A DNA stretch of 64,000 nucleotides from Saitoella complicata NRRL Y-17804 (taxonomy: Eukaryota > Ascomycota > Saitoellomycetes > Saitoellales > Saitoellaceae): contig NW_017567010.1 in NCBI RefSeq assembly GCF_001661265.1, positions 296,422 through 360,421 of the forward strand, written 5' to 3'. The notes below the pieces were generated by a model. It ran no database searches, was not told where the DNA came from, and saw only the letters and a program-made list of their open reading frames with translations. Position 1 is the stretch's first letter, and the number at the start of each line of letters is the position of its first letter. This document shows positions 9,842 to 20,036 of this stretch, piece by piece. A program made the translations under genes and the position numbers.

Positions 9842-11894
9842 CTATTCTCCAATTGCCCTGCGCTCGATACGCAGTGGGTGTGCTTCTATGTATCGTGTCA
9901 GTTTCGTCATTTCGCACTGTTGCGTAGCACGTACCCGTATTATATACCCACTCATCCAAGCTCCCTACTCGTGGGTCCGCAAAGATGAGATACAGATACT
10001 TTAGCGTCTCCGCCCCAAAATAACTCTCCTGATTGTTCAACCTTCTAGTTCCCTTGTATCCCGTAACGTCCTTGATATCCGAATATCCCCATTCACTCTC
10101 ACAGTGCTCGCGGATGCTCTCGAAGACTTCCCAGGCCCAATCGGCGTACTTCACATCTCCGGTGATGCGGTAAGCGTAGAAGAGTGATTCCACGTATTCG
10201 GGTCTGAGGTGATAGCGAGTATTGGTGGCCCAGAAACCCCAAAGGCTGTACTGGTGTTTCGCGGCGTGCTTGTCCGGCTTCTTGGGGTTGTCATCGGTTG
10301 TAGCAATCCATCGCCACCCTTCGGGTCCAAGTTTTGTGCTTGTCTGTTCGTAGACCCACCTGCATCCCTCGATAAGCTCCAGGCCTGCGTCGATATACTC
10401 CTGATTACCCAACGCCTTGCCGCCGAGCATAAAGTTTCCACCGGCAAAGCAAGCAAGGTGCTCGCTAGTGGAGTCTCTGTTGCCGAAGCGCCATTCTCCG
10501 ATGAACTTCTTCGGATTGGTCTTGTGGTTGGTTTGGGAGATGAGCATGACCTTGGCAGCATGTACGGCCTGAGTCCAAGCATGCCGGTATTGCTCAGTGG
10601 ATGGCGTCTTGGGCGCCATCAGCCATGCTTTGATAAGGTACTGCGATGAGTTCGGGTTAGTGCTGGTAGAGACGAGGAACAGAGGGGACTACCTCGTAGT
10701 ACGAGTCTGATTTTGCTCCCCATGACATGTGGTCTGACATCTGTCTACCGCTCATGATATCCACCGGGGTCGCGACAAGTCCTCCAGTACGCTCAAATCC
10801 GAACGAATGAGGGGGTGGGTTCACCAGTAATGACCACGCTCGGCTTGCCTATCGTCATCTGGTCAGTCGGCCGGATGTTGACACCAGCAAGGTTATAGAC
10901 ATACATTCCGTACGTAGACGTCGTCACCCGTGAGCACCGATAACTTGGCATACTCGAGCCAGTTTGTTCCAATATTGGCAATATCCCCGGCAACAGCTCC
11001 CGACCTGTAACGAGTCAGCCACGGAATTCAACTGCATGCCCACATCACCCACCTTGTCCCTCTATCCTCAATATGCCCCTTCTTCTGCGCAAAATCAACC
11101 CCAGGGTACAACATCCCCGTCGGCGAACCAAACCCCGGTCCAATCTGATCCGCTAAAATCTTTGCCTGCCTCAGCAACCCCTTCTGTAAGTCCTTCACCT
11201 TGCCCCGAGGTAGTGACGCTGTCGGGAGAAGATCGTGGGCGGAGAGGAGACCGCCAACGTAGCGTATGATGGTTTCGAAGGGGTCAACGCGGCCGTTTTC
11301 ATGTGTTTTTGTGAAGTCAACTTTGAGGGTGTGTTCGATGGAGCGCAGGGCTTCTGGGATGAGGCCCATGAGGAGACAGGTCTGCACAGTCCAGTCAGTA
11401 TCGTGACCAAAAAAGGTCTTCTTCAGCGTGCACGTACGTCAATTGAGTCCACGATAGTAGCGCCCCATCCATTCCTACACCTTCCAGTCAGTTGCGACTC
11501 CCCGTAAGTGACGAGATCCGACGCACCTCGAATTCGCAGGCTCACCAGTCTCCGGCAGCACTTCATCATGACCCCACGCTCGCTTGTTATACAGCTCCAG
11601 ATGTCTCATATACATACCTTTCACTTCCATAGCTCGCGCCCTATCCCCTCCTTTACCAGGAGGAAAGTCATATTGGATCTTGCCGTAAGGATTTGACGGG
11701 GAAGGATATCCTGAGGAGCTCGGTGAAGAAAAGCTATAAAGAAGGCCAACGATGACCGCAAAGGAAAGAATGGCAAGTCGGGAGCGCCGTATTGGAATGC
11801 CGTTCATCCTGGGCGAATAACTGGTGGGAAGGCCGTTTAACGGGGTCGTTCGCATTCTCGAGAACTTCGAAATAAGGTTCGCTAGGTGCTGCAT
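9842..11894 (-). CDS. MNS1: Class I alpha-1,2-mannosidase (GH47)
   Basis: Seven exons on the minus strand: 11527-11894, 11438-11474, 11053-11381, 10905-11004, 10693-10848, 9935-10640 and 9842-9885, giving 579 residues. A single signal anchor lies at about residues 40-57 (RLAILSFAVIVGLLYSF), typical of a type II ER/Golgi protein. GH47 motifs in order are RAMEVKGMYMRHLELYNKRA, NGWGATIVDSIDT, DPFETIIRYVGGLLSAHDL, GDIANIG, HLACFAGG, LRPEYVESL, and SYFGAETLKYLYL with a final NTEAHP. The last exon is only 44 bases and supplies the calcium-binding NTEAHP end; reading on without that 49-base intron gives an unrelated tail. By family it removes alpha-1,2-mannose from N-glycans during ER quality control or Golgi trimming. 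Which GH47 subclass it is cannot be fixed from sequence alone. Confidence 0.93.
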
Positions 11895-12177
11895 GGCGCC
11901 AAGCCCTGTGTAACGTAGATCGATGAATCCGGAAATTGCTTACGATAGAAAACTGTGAATTGATACATTGTTACCGTGTGGCTAACTTGTTTTGATTCGC
12001 ATGGTTATTGGCGAGTGCGGCGCCACGAAGTTTGGAAGTAATGATTGATGAGTGACCATGCAAGTACGTACAGTACTGTATGGTACGGGTATATCATGTG
12101 CTGTCCTTATAACATCTAGCGATACTTCCATCCTCCTCGACATTCACATGCATATCAGTTCTCCTCTGTTTGTCCTT

Positions 12178-12794
12178 TTACTCTCTCTGCAACATCACCA
12201 TACCTCCCAAACCAGCCAACAAAGCGTACTTCATCCACGGATAATCGTTCAGCCTAAGTCTCTGTAAGCAATGATTCAACCCCATACTTAGTTTCATTAC
12301 TTACATGATTGTAACCATTCCAACGTACGGCACGAAGCCCCGGACCATGCCAACAACTTCGGACTCACGAGACAGGTGTGTCTGACCGCGTGCGTAGAGC
12401 TCGAGATCATCGGTAGGGTTGTTGTCACCCTTCGTAAGAAGCTTCTGATCCGCGAGGTCGGAAATCAGACTGCAAATCGCGTTAACTCTCCGCGCATAAC
12501 GTATCAAGATTCTTCAGCTCACCTGTCGTGCGTCCTCATGACACGATGCACAATCGGAATTGGACGACCCTTGACTTCGTACACAACGATATCTCCAACC
12601 TGAGCCTTCTCGGCACGATTGCTCAAGAACAGAAGATCACCCCGCTGGAAAGCAGGTTCCATGGATCCACTCAACACCACCACGATGGGCGAGGAGGAAT
12701 TGGTGTACAATGAGAGGCCCTTCCATAGCGCGAAGGCTGTCGTGAGGACCAGAAGGAAATTGAGGAATTGGCCTGCTTGTTGTCGAATGTTCAT
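12178..12794 (-). CDS. SEC11: Signal peptidase complex catalytic subunit SEC11
   Basis: Three exons: 12523-12794, 12305-12469 and 12178-12253 (introns 53 and 51 bases), 170 residues. The N-terminus is a single membrane segment, then [19 protein letters not shown] with the catalytic Ser44, IVHRV with His83, and [12 protein letters not shown] with the conserved Asp residues. A second hydrophobic end ([13 protein letters not shown]) closes the protein. Sec11 is the ER-membrane serine protease that cleaves signal peptides during translocation. The start at 12794 (MNIRQQ) matches the family; the frame stays open 201 bases further upstream to an ATG at 12995, but the extra 67 residues are Pro/Ser-rich and not expected. 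The third exon was found from its conserved end and a TAG acceptor. Confidence 0.93.
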
Positions 12795-13113
12795 CCTGGT
12801 TGACTTTGGGACTTCCAATTGCTTTGGTGGTGAGTTTGAGTGTGGGAGTGTCTCAGGGAGCTGTCCGGGACGCGCGCCTGTACCGGTAGAGTTGGATATC
12901 ATGATTGATGGTGACCCTTGCGGAATGTCTAGGCAAATTCTCCTTTCAATTACAAATGTTTCCGGTGCATTTTGTTCTCTTGCGGTCTCCGACATCTGCT
13001 ACTATTTTTAGCGACTGTCAACTGAACTTTCGGCGTGAAATGAATCCTCGGTCGCAACTCGCGAAGTCGAATCCAAAGCGCGTGCGAACCGCAACCTCCT
13101 CGGTCCATACACC
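12795..13113. promoter_or_regulatory. Divergent promoter SEC11 / methyltransferase
   Basis: About 320 bases separate the ATGs of two divergently transcribed genes. I see no further gene. On the minus strand the SEC11 frame remains open for 67 codons here, which is either leader or an optional N-terminal extension. Confidence 0.5.
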
Positions 13114-14016
13114 ATGTCAATCCATGAGAAGCTCTTCCCATCCTCTCTCGATCTTATTCCCCTTGCCGATGCCGAATCCATCGAAGAAGACACCTCTACC
13201 CTCTTCGCTTCCTCCTCCTTCTCTTCCGAGAACTCTGGCCTCGGCATGCTCTCCTCCAATACCAACCTCCTTCATCTGACAGTCCATCTTCCTCCGCCGT
13301 ATGGCGACAGAGGGTTAGAGATCGCGCAGAGCCCAAGCGGGTTGCGGGAGAAGGGGTCTACGACTGGAAATGCTGTGTGGAGGGTAACGCCGCCGCTGGT
13401 GGAGTGGGTTATGGAGAATGAGTGGTTCTCATCGTTGTTGAGCAGCGAGAGTACAACTGTGCTTGAGCTTGGAGCGGGTGTTGCCGGAATTTTGCCTGCG
13501 GTGCTGGCACATAGGGTCAAAACGTATGTTGCAACGGATCATTCACAGCAAATTCTAAAGATCCTGCGGCGTAACATTGAGGAAAACCTAGTTCTACTGA
13601 ATGCGACCACGAGCGGCAAGAAAAAGAAGGCGTCTACGGAGAAGGCAGATATCATGGACCGTGTGATTATTGACGACCTGGAGTGGCTTCACCCACCAAC
13701 AGCATACCTCCCTTCCCTTTCCTCCATGACCAAGGGCACAGGGTTTTCAATCATCTTTGCATGTGATACAATCTATAACGAAGCACTCATCACCCCTCAC
13801 GTATCAACTCTGCACCACATCTGCTCAACCCGTCCCGCCGATCTACCACCAACCCTTGTCATGGTTGCTACCGAGCTGCGGTCATATGAAGTGCATACCG
13901 AATTCTTGCAAGAATGGACAGAGAGCGGGTTTGAGGTCTACCGTGTTAGCGAGGACGCCTTGAGTGATAACTTGAAGGAGGGATTTGCTGTGTATATCGG
14001 CGCTCTGAGGCGATGA
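13114..14016 (+). CDS. Seven-beta-strand protein lysine methyltransferase, RKM5/METTL21-like
   Basis: Intronless, 300 residues. The Methyltransf_16 pattern is visible: TGNAVWRVTPPLVEWV before the core, motif I TTVLELGAGVAGILP near residues 112-126, acidic loop motif VATDHSQQ, a DDLEW motif, and the catalytic-loop motif FACDTIYNEALI. C-terminal strands follow with VMVATELRS and a GFEVYRV segment. The ordering matches the yeast Rkm5 and human METTL21-type protein lysine methyltransferases. Rkm5 monomethylates ribosomal protein Rpl1, but several relatives with different substrates share this layout, so the target is not settled. The Asn in the motif corresponding to (D/E)XX(Y/F) cannot be judged without alignment. 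It ends 12 bases before HAUS6 ends on the opposite strand. Confidence 0.75.
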   Translation: MSIHEKLFPSSLDLIPLADAESIEEDTSTLFASSSFSSENSGLGMLSSNTNLLHLTVHLPPPYGDRGLEIAQSPSGLREKGSTTGNAVWRVTPPLVEWVMENEWFSSLLSSESTTVLELGAGVAGILPAVLAHRVKTYVATDHSQQILKILRRNIEENLVLLNATTSGKKKKASTEKADIMDRVIIDDLEWLHPPTAYLPSLSSMTKGTGFSIIFACDTIYNEALITPHVSTLHHICSTRPADLPPTLVMVATELRSYEVHTEFLQEWTESGFEVYRVSEDALSDNLKEGFAVYIGALRR

Positions 14017-14028
14017 GATGTCTCTCAT

Positions 14029-15655
14029 TTAACCCCGAAGAGATGGAAATCGAGGTTTGATGGGCGAAAATGTCTCGTCGTCGTCGATGGACATGTCCAA
14101 GTCGGACAAGCCCTGCGGTGTCGTGCTTATTGGCGGCGTCATCGGGTTATTCTCAAAAGCGAGCGCCCGTGGAGGGTTCGAAAGCGATGGAGGAGCTGGC
14201 GTAGCGTGGAACGACGCAGGCGTCAACCCTGGACTGTCATCGATGACAAAGTCGACGATGTTGTCGCATATTTGGTCCAATTCGGTCCTTGGCCTTGGCT
14301 CTGGTTTGGAATCGAGCTTGGGCTTTCGCGGCGCTGTCTTGGTTGAAGCCTGTAGGATCGGTTTTGCCGTACGGCTCTTGGGCCTGGGTATAGCTGACGG
14401 CAGCGGTCTCCACTCGGTCTCGTGCTCCGAAGATGCGTGTGCATCCTGCATCTCCTCACCTATATCGGTTGACGGAAACGGGATTTGCGCCGGAGTTTTG
14501 GAATGGTTTCTCTTCTCCGTCAAGGCATTCAGATCGTTCTTGAGAGATGTCAGTATGGATAGATGGCGATCGTGCTGAACCTGAACGCGATCGAGGTTAT
14601 CAGACTGCTGAATCACTTTATCCATGTTCACATCCAATCCTCCATTTGACTTGCCTGCCTTACTCGGCTGCTCCTTAGACTTCTCCTTTAGTCTTGCGCA
14701 CTCCCTTTCCAGCGCCTTCTGAGTGGCCTTTCTCTTCCTCAATGCGTCTTGCAGATTCTGGTATGCATCAACTCGCGTTCCGCTTCCCCTGGACTCTTCG
14801 ATATTGTACAACTCCTCGGGGCTCATTGCATCATAAGCCTCATTTGGGCGGACGAGATTGGGAATGGTACCGGTGTTTCGTAGCGAATTGACCCAACATG
14901 CATCGCCAGTCCATTGACTTGTGAACGTCTGGAGGAGATGCTCATGTTGTTGACGTAAGACTTGTAACTCTGCAGCAGACATGTCCGAGAGATTGCCCAC
15001 GTCTTCAATACGTTGCTCGACGTCCTTTTCCTTTGCGTCGAGAGCTGCGGAGAACGTTGCTGCTGCTTCCTCTGCCTGCTCACGTACAGTCTGCAATGAA
15101 TGCAGCCGTTGCGTTTGCTGACTGACGCTCTGTTGTAGTTCACTGGCACTCAGAGTGGGCGCCGCCTGACCAAGTTTGAGAATGTCGCATTGGCTTGGCA
15201 ACCCACGCATCAATGATTCGCGTAAGACATAGGAAGAGAACGCTAGGATCAATTCCTCGTATCGTTCACCCTGACAATCCTCAAGTAGACTTCGTCGAAC
15301 AATAGTCGGACCAAGTGCGCCGCTCTGTTTGAGGTCGGACAGCCACTTGAACGCAACATTGCGGAACTCTTTGCTCTGAATCGGCTGATATATCGGCCAA
15401 CATTGGTCGAAGCGCTGTACAACGAGCAAATTAGCTTCGAATGAATGACGAGCAACGCATTGTGTGTACCTTTCTGCACTCGCCCAGACTCAACTCCTTG
15501 AATAAATGGTACACGATGACCTCCATCGCCTTTCCCTTGTTTTTCACGCTCGTAAAGGTCTCGGGCGCAATGTCCAGCTCATGTTCCTTCTGTGCTTTGT
15601 CCAACACACCCAACAACCTCAAATTGTCCAATATCAAGTGCCTCACTTCTCTCAT
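14029..15655 (-). CDS. HAUS augmin-like complex subunit 6 (N-terminal domain protein)
   Basis: Two exons, 15470-15655 and 14029-15414 (intron 55 bases), 523 residues. The HAUS6_N region is recognisable: LILDNLRLLGVL, a KNKGKAMEVIVYHLFKEL helix, then RFDQCWPIYQ, EFRNVAFKWLSDL and RRSLLEDCQGERYEELILAF. A long coiled coil follows (about residues 160-340), then a disordered Pro/Ser tail with LDMSIDDDE near the end. Augmin recruits gamma-tubulin to existing spindle microtubules for branching nucleation. The complex is found in several filamentous fungi but is missing from budding and fission yeast. The start at 15655 gives a compact N-terminus; the frame is open upstream to 15820 but that part overlaps the divergent HD-domain gene. 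Confidence 0.8.
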
Positions 15656-15753
15656 AATTGTTGACGTCTTCGTTACAGGGGAGGATTTGTACGAGCCTGC
15701 GTGCCTGAGACTGGATTCGGCAAACCTGAACACCAACCAGAAAGAACAATACG

Positions 15754-16536
15754 ATGTCTGGAGCAGCAAAGAGTCCGTTGGCTTACTTCCACTTGTTGAC
15801 CAGGTTAAAGACCACCCCACGAACGGGCTGGGTCAACCACAATGTTCCTAATCCAGGTGTGTTGGTTCGCCACTTTGCACGTTTCTCGGTGTTTACTGAC
15901 GCGTTACTCTGCTAGAATCCATTGCGTACGTGTTCTGATTGTAGGGCAGGGTTGAGAAGCCTTATTGACGCGTCGGGGATGATAGGGACCACATGTACCG
16001 CATGGGAATGATCACAATGCTCTGTCCCGACGCTACCATCAACAAAGACCGTTGTGTGAAGATTGCGCTGGTACACGACGTCGCTGAAGCCATCGTTGGA
16101 GATATCACACCTCTCGACGGTGTTTCGAAGGGTACGCCACATCTCTCGAGTCGCTGCTCATGACGTGAACACTGATTGGATGGACACAGAGGACAAACAC
16201 CGCCTCGAACTAGAAGCCATGCACAAAATCACAAAGGAACTCCTCCCACCATCGATGTCCGTCCAATCCGACGAAATCATGTCCCTCTGGGAGGAATACG
16301 AGAACTGCAGTACGAAAGAAGCACGATTCGTCAAGGACGTCGATAAGTTTGAGCTTTTGTTACAGGCGGTGGAGTATGAGCGGGCGGGCAAGGGAGATAT
16401 GGATTTGGAGCAGTTTTATGGGGTGTATAATGCAATCAAGTTGGATTTCATGAAGGAGTGGGCGGATGAGGTGTTGAAGGAGAAGGAGGAGATGTGGGAG
16501 GAGTTTAAGATGGCGAAGGCGAATGGGTCTGCATAA
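15754..16536 (+). CDS. HD-domain 5'-deoxynucleotidase, HDDC2/YGK1-like
   Basis: Four exons (15754-15856, 15916-15925, 15986-16131, 16190-16536), 201 residues. The second exon is only 10 bases. Spliced, the protein reads through PESIADHMYRMG (first metal His), ALVHDVAEAIVGDITP (HD pair and catalytic Glu), KFVKD-type motif as ARFVKDVDKFE, and ends with a helical tail. These are the conserved elements of human HDDC2, E. coli YfbR and yeast Ygk1/Ybr242w, metal-dependent enzymes that dephosphorylate deoxyribonucleoside 5'-monophosphates. Without the microexon the first metal-binding motif would be lost, which supports the model. Its ATG is 98 bases from the HAUS6 start on the other strand. Confidence 0.9.
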
Positions 16537-16676
16537 GCAAGTTGACCGTGTTGGGCGGGATAGATATTGGATGGGGGTAATGAAGGGGTATCATATGGTT
16601 TGCATTTTGCTCTAGATTTGCAATATAACACGGATGGTGATATAACCTCTATATGCGACTGTCTTTTGTCTTTCTC

Positions 16677-18085
16677 TTAGCAGATCTTCCTTCCATGATC
16701 CCATTCGTAGATGAGGTATGCAAAATTGTACCGGATCAGCAAACCCAACGAGCAACAAAGCACCTGTACACCCATGATTGTCAATGCCAAGATATCCTCA
16801 CGCATAGGACCCAGTCGGACCAGGATGAGGTTGATGATTGTCAGGTTCGTCGCCTCCACAATCTCGCCTTTTTCGCCGTGAACAATGGTAACCATTCCCA
16901 GTTTCTGCAACAACTCCAACAGCAGAACCGTCATACCCTTCGGCGTCTTGGTGAACTTCACCCTCGACTGCTCCAATTTTCCCGTCTTCGGGTTCAACCG
17001 TGGGAGTCGATGTCTCGGGTTCTCCACGATACCGAAAAGTTGCGGCGAGGAGTAGAGAAAATTTAAGATCTGTGGGATGAAGAAGAGAAGCAAGGTCTTG
17101 CTAAAATGACCCAGGATACCGACGACGGCGAAGGTCATGCCTGCAAAGTAGCAGTAAGTGTCACCCACGAATACCCGGGCGGGGAACCAATTCCATTTCA
17201 GTAAGCCGAGGGTGACGCCGACGAATGGCGCCATGAAATAGAGTGAAAGGAGGTGAGAGTCGTGGGCGGGGTGGAGAGGTTTGACGAGGTACGGAATGTC
17301 GTTCCCGACGACGAACAGAGCGATGATGAGGGATTGCCCGGCTTCGATACCATTCACGCCAGCGAGAATATTGATGGAGTTTGTGCAGAAGATTGTTAGG
17401 GCGGCCATGTATGCGTAGTAAAGCCAACCTATATCATGACGTTAGCACCTGTGAAAGTAGGCGACGCGGATCACGACATACCGAGATCCACCAAGTCACC
17501 GAGCCATTGACGGAGTTGCATTGGGACTACGACGTGCGTGACACCGAAATCGACGTAGTAGACTGCGAGGATTGGGATTGCTGCGAGGAGAGGCATGAAC
17601 AGTTTATGCCGCCAGCGGATGTCGAAGAGGTCATCGGCGACGCCAAGCATGATCATGCTTTGTAAACTCAAGATCGCGGAAAGGTACTCGCCGAGTTTGT
17701 TGTGCGGGAATGGGTGGAAAAAACCTTCGTCTGCGGGATGAATCTCAATTTCGACTTCCCTGTTCCCTCCTCCGGAGGTGAGTGCGGCAAAGTGGTGGTA
17801 GAACGCGAAGGGTATGAAGAGGAGCATACACGCCAGGTAAACGAATGCGGTGACTGCACCCATTGTTTCCGGAATGACTGGCGTACCAAGTTTGTTGAGG
17901 TCCTTCCCTTTGAAGCCAGCTTTGATGAATGCATCGCCGAGGAGAGGGATGAGTGTGTATGTCGAAATGAACGCAAGGATCGCGAAACCAAGGGAGGAGA
18001 TGAGAGGACTCTTTTGAGGATTGAAGAGGAGAGCTGCACTCAATGCCGTCCCTGCTAGTAGTAATAGTCGCCTTGTCATGGCCAT
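16677..18085 (-). CDS. ALG7: UDP-GlcNAc:dolichyl-phosphate GlcNAc-1-phosphotransferase
   Basis: Two exons, 17482-18085 and 16677-17428 (intron 53 bases, GTATGT..TAG), 451 residues. About ten hydrophobic segments are present. Family motifs are GKDLNKLGTPVIPETMG, GVADDLFDIRWRHK, CTNSINILAGVNGIEAG, FVGDTYCYFAGM and NPRHRLPRLNPKTGKLE. Alg7 catalyses the first step of the dolichol pathway on the cytosolic face of the ER, transferring GlcNAc-1-phosphate to dolichyl phosphate, and is the target of tunicamycin. All catalytic Asp residues expected in the DD and cytosolic-loop motifs are there. A second ATG six bases downstream (18079) could also be used. The longer open frame above 18085 runs into the divergent FAU1 gene and lacks conservation. 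Confidence 0.95.
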
Positions 18086-18216
18086 GGTAGCATTTATTCC
18101 GTGCCCTTTCTTCACGGGTGTTGAGGTCGCCCCTCGCACGGACTCACTGGGCAACGTGTCGCGACTCCAACGCGCTGCAACCGTGCCCTGTGGCTTCGTA
18201 CGCACAGAAACTCTAA
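18086..18216. promoter_or_regulatory. Compact divergent promoter ALG7 / FAU1
   Basis: Only 131 bases lie between the two ATGs, so both 5' leaders and core promoters must fit here. The segment is C/G-rich with several CGCAC/GTGCG words and no TATA box that I can see. Confidence 0.5.
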
Positions 18217-18933
18217 ATGACCGAAAACATGCAATTGGCAAAAAGACAGTTGAGGAAGGCTGTTCAAAGGATCCTAGACAATGTGAACGATGAGACAATA
18301 GCCAAGCAATGTGAGCGAATCTCTCCTTGGTCACTTGGATCGATGTTGACGGCGAGATCAGCGAGAGCGGTGACGGCGGCGTTACTGGCATTACCGGCAT
18401 TCCGGGATGCAAAACGGATAAGCGTCTTTCTATCTATGCCGAAGCATGAGATTCAGACGCTTGATATAGCATCTGCGGTGCTGCAGCAAGGTAGGCTGGG
18501 GTGCCGCCTGATAATCTCATCGCTCACCATGTCTACAGGCAAGTTCCTTTTCGTACCACGCATCAACGCCTCAACTATGTCAATGGTACCAATATCATCC
18601 GTATCATCCCTTACGGCGCTTCCCCGGAACAAATGGGGTATCCCTGAGCCCACAGAAGAGGATCCAGCAGAAGAAGCATTATCAACAGGCGGTTTGAATT
18701 TGATTGTAGTCCCGGCAGTCGCTTTCGATCGGGATATGGCAAGGCTGGGACACGGGAAAGGATACTATGATAAGTACATAAAAGCGTGCGAGGAGAAAAT
18801 GGGACGGAGACCTTTGCTGGTGGGTTTGTGTTTGGAGGAGCAGGTGGTGGAGGTTGGAAAAATTCCTATGACGGATTGGGATGAGAGGGTTGATATGGTA
18901 GTGCTCGGTGATGGAAGTGTAATGAGACGATGA
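18217..18933 (+). CDS. FAU1: 5-formyltetrahydrofolate cyclo-ligase
   Basis: Best read as three exons: 18217-18310, 18362-18490 and 18539-18933, 205 residues, close to the ~200 of the family. Spliced protein shows VTAALLALPAF, RISVFLSMPKHEIQT, QQGKFLFVPRI, KWGIPEP and the hallmark VPAVAFDRDMARLGHGKGYY. The enzyme converts 5-formyl-THF to 5,10-methenyl-THF using ATP. The two introns are 51 and 48 bases, both multiples of three without in-frame stops, so the genomic sequence is a single 238-codon ORF. I prefer splicing because both inserts interrupt conserved blocks, have good GTGAGC/GTAGGC donors and CAG acceptors, and removal restores family spacing. An ATG at 18229 is an alternative start. 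Confidence 0.9.
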   Translation: MTENMQLAKRQLRKAVQRILDNVNDETIAKQCERISPWSLGSMLTARSARAVTAALLALPAFRDAKRISVFLSMPKHEIQTLDIASAVLQQGRLGCRLIISSLTMSTGKFLFVPRINASTMSMVPISSVSSLTALPRNKWGIPEPTEEDPAEEALSTGGLNLIVVPAVAFDRDMARLGHGKGYYDKYIKACEEKMGRRPLLVGLCLEEQVVEVGKIPMTDWDERVDMVVLGDGSVMRR

Positions 18934-19244
18934 AGCGAGTACAGACTTCTGCTGTTGTATAAACATGTAGATCCAAGCGTCGTACTGCTGAAACGATTCC
19001 GGAACCGTAATCTTAGGGCTTGGTTATCCCTTGTCACCAATGCTCAGCCCAATCCGACCCTATCTGAGGGACTTGTTGTTGAGGCATCCGTGCGTACTCT
19101 GTGTTGCTCGCACTCCTCCGTTTCGCTCCGGATTTTCGCGTCGGGGTGCGTTAGCACGGAACCTTAATTTCGAGCAGGGTTCACTGGCACACTGTTTTGT
19201 CGCTCATCCTCAGCCATGTAATTATTTTTTTAATCGCGACACGT
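18934..19244. other. Intergenic / left flank of retroelement
   Basis: About 310 bases between FAU1 and the last recognisable integrase codons. The 3' LTR of the minus-strand element should be here, but I find no copy of the CATCCGTTACA end seen at 23045-23055, so it has been lost or has diverged. No gene seen. Confidence 0.4.
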
Positions 19245-20036
19245 TCAAAGTTGAGTGGGCCTGTGATCCAGCAGGTAACTCCAGCCGATCTTCATTGTCG
19301 CTGAGCCGTTCGCGAACCTTGTAGGGTCCTGCACAACGGCTCTCCAGTTTCCCAACTTGTCCTGATTGCTTTTCAGAACCAAGACCCAGTCTCCTTTTTG
19401 GAAATCGGTAGGCACATATCGACGCCTGTCAGCATGATGTTTTTGTTTTATCTGGCTTCCATGGATTGTATCCTTCGCGGCAATGTGCATGTCGCTCAAC
19501 TTATTGATAAGTTCTTCTGCTGATTCAACATTGCTGTCATTCGCTCGGTTTGGTTGAATAGGATGATAACCATACATCATATAGAACGGAGTTATACTCG
19601 CCGTACCACGTTTTGAGTTGTTATATACGAACTCCAATGATGGTAGAACCTCATCCCAATCATGGTCCTGAACATAAGGACGAGTCATATGTTCCAGCGT
19701 TTTGATGGTGCGTTCCGTTTGTCCATCAGTCTGTGGGTGCTCAGCAGTTGACATCAACAGTTCCACCCCAAGTGAGCCTTGCAATGCTCTCCAAAACTGA
19801 CTGGTGAACCGGTCCACAAAAGCCATGCAGAAGCCATTGCCCTCCTTTGTTTACCGCATTGGTCCCACAAAATCCATTGAAATTGACGACCATGGCGAAT
19901 GAGGGATTGGTAAAGGTTGCAACAACCCAGCTGGGTTTGTGTTTGAGTGTTTGTGCCGTTGACAGGCATCACAAGATCTCACATAACTCCTCACATGCCT
20001 CCCCATCTCAGGCCAATAATACGCACGTGCAATCAA
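19245..20036 (-). pseudogene. Integrase remnant of Ty3/gypsy element
   Basis: The upstream piece has the HHCC-type zinc-binding end (YYWPEMGRHVRSYVRSCDAC) and the start of the rve core (SMDFVGP). After a frame change the core continues with STAEHPQTDGQTER, LEFVYNNSKRGTASITPF and the GDWVLV segment of the C-terminal barrel. No chromodomain is visible before the stop. Frame breaks make it non-functional. Confidence 0.8.

Noticed and set aside
12795-12995. 67-residue in-frame extension of SEC11
   Set aside because: Pro/Ser-rich and absent from Sec11 proteins, whose conserved MN(I/L)R start is at 12794. Optional use cannot be excluded.
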